NCBI GenBank assembly: GCA_003058495.1
Contig: QBVC01000022.1
Span: forward strand, 113,614-177,613
Source: a gamma proteobacterium symbiont of Ctena orbiculata
Lineage (GTDB): Bacteria > Pseudomonadota > Gammaproteobacteria > Chromatiales > Chromatiaceae
Length of the DNA stretch: 64,000 bases
Direction: 5' to 3'
Shown here: in pieces, positions 63,798 to 64,000 of the stretch
How positions within the stretch are numbered: the first letter of the stretch is position 1
Layout of the letters: every line of letters starts with the position of its first letter
Notes under the pieces: generated by a model
Told to the model about the DNA's origin: nothing
Databases searched by the model: none
The model's input: the letters and a program-made list of their open reading frames with translations, nothing else
Position numbers and translations under genes: made by a program

Positions 63798-63847
63798 ACG
63801 TAACAGCTTAATTAACGAGACACCGCGTCTCGTTATACATTTATAGC
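63798..63847 (-). repeat. attC site 12 (short, conserved type)
   Basis: R'' TGCTATAA, AATGTAT, AACGAGAC-GCGGTG-TCTCGTT (one change in the tip), AATTAAGCT, R' GTTACGT. About 50 bp. The cassette it belongs to lies to the right and is incomplete or decayed. Confidence 0.78.
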
Positions 63848-63898
63848 AAGACCTCTAGGTAACACATTATCTGGCAGTATATCAAAGACTTAGCTTCT

Positions 63899-63918
63899 TG
63901 GCGTCTCGTTATACATTC
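63899..63918. repeat. Half copy of the short attC repeat near the right edge
   Basis: GCGTCTCGTTATACATT (plus strand) repeats the left half of attC site 12, and both are followed by AGCAAG after three bases. No matching right half. The remaining 80 bp to the window end hold no gene I can support; a GGAGG plus ATG at 63964 leads to a stop after five codons. Confidence 0.6.
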
Positions 63919-64000
63919 TCAGCAAGTCGTGACAGTGGCAAACTACCGATTTTGGAGGAAAATCATGGGGTCACCCCGCTGAACCACGCAAGCCACGTCT

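Larger units (their letters stand above)
58264..63847 (-). mobile_element. Integron cassette array: 11 complete cassettes, 12 attC sites
   Basis: All cassette ORFs are on the minus strand, so the array should be read from right to left and the integrase with attI lie beyond the right edge. Cassette limits were set by the crossover G^TT. For every cassette the first bases (TTRRRY side) are complementary to the last bases before its own attC (RYYYAA): 6 bp in two cassettes (TTATAA, TTAGCT) and 7-9 bp in the other nine (for example TTATAGGC/GCCTATAA, TTAAGTGC/GCACTTAA, TTATGCATA/TATGCATAA). Genes are AT-rich and unlike the core genome. Confidence 0.88.

Noticed and set aside
59204..63847. CRISPR array suggested by repeated near-identical 40-50 bp units
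   Set aside because: Spacing is irregular (about 470-960 bp), each gap holds a full ORF, the repeat ends vary in the TTRRRY manner, and there are no cas genes.
59204..63847. Plus-strand terminators: AACGAGACCCCGCGTCTCGTT followed by ATACATTTTT
   Set aside because: All genes here are on the minus strand, and the cassette-end complementarity shows these are recombination sites. A side role in stopping antisense transcription remains possible.
63964..63981. GGAGG plus ATG as possible integrase start at the right edge
   Set aside because: Frame stops after five codons; another frame is open to the window end but has no good start or recognisable integrase residues.

Overview
The window looks like the chromosome of a GC-rich, facultatively anaerobic gammaproteobacterium. 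A complete napFDAGHBC operon, a NarX/NarL pair, rppH next to ptsP, argD-argF and a group 3b [NiFe]-hydrogenase beside a pyruvate:ferredoxin oxidoreductase would fit a sulfur-oxidising, nitrate-respiring lineage (Sedimenticola or Thiodiazotropha-like). That assignment is an inference from gene content; no rRNA or tRNA gene was seen that could settle it.

Layout. 0-11 kb: nitrate sensing (narXL), periplasmic nitrate reductase (nap) with a NarL/NarP-type and an FNR-type site in front of it, then moaA for the molybdenum cofactor. 11-18.5 kb: a PEP-CTERM-like secreted protein, an MscS-type channel, arginine biosynthesis (argD, argF), an SH3/coiled-coil membrane protein and an HDOD protein. 18.5-29 kb: an NtrC-type regulator and PAS histidine kinase, nitrogen-PTS enzyme I (ptsP), rppH, a HAD phosphatase, small conserved proteins, HIRAN and YceI proteins. 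29-34 kb: a secreted Ig-repeat protein and a Ser/Thr kinase-HDOD-GAF fusion. 34-42.5 kb: hydBGDA hydrogenase plus its protease, divergent from nifJ, with an FNR-type box between them. 42.6-46 kb: an RND-cNMP-GGDEF fusion. 46-49.4 kb: an AT-rich, probably acquired gene for a membrane-anchored GH31 glycosidase. 49.5-58 kb: DUF502 and TauE/SafE proteins, an OmpV-MFP-ABC export operon with two serine hydrolases, and a peroxiredoxin.

58.26-63.85 kb is an integron cassette array. Eleven complete AT-rich cassettes, each with one minus-strand ORF, are bounded by twelve attC sites. Each cassette begins with TTRRRY and ends with the complementary RYYYAA, the footprint of IntI-type recombination at G^TT. 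Five attC sites are ordinary and unlike one another. The other seven are short (about 52 bp), nearly identical, built on an AACGAGAC/GTCTCGTT hairpin, and all have A instead of C at the end of R''. The integrase and attI should lie beyond the right edge. The distal (left) edge carries a frameshifted transposase remnant. Most cassette proteins are unrecognised; one resembles Imm8 immunity proteins and one is a double zinc-ribbon protein. This array is the most novel part of the window.

How it works together: NarXL and FNR-type control would switch on nap under nitrate and low oxygen, MoaA supplies the cofactor, and under anoxia NifJ and the NAD(P)-linked hydrogenase can exchange electrons between pyruvate, ferredoxin, H2 and pyridine nucleotides.
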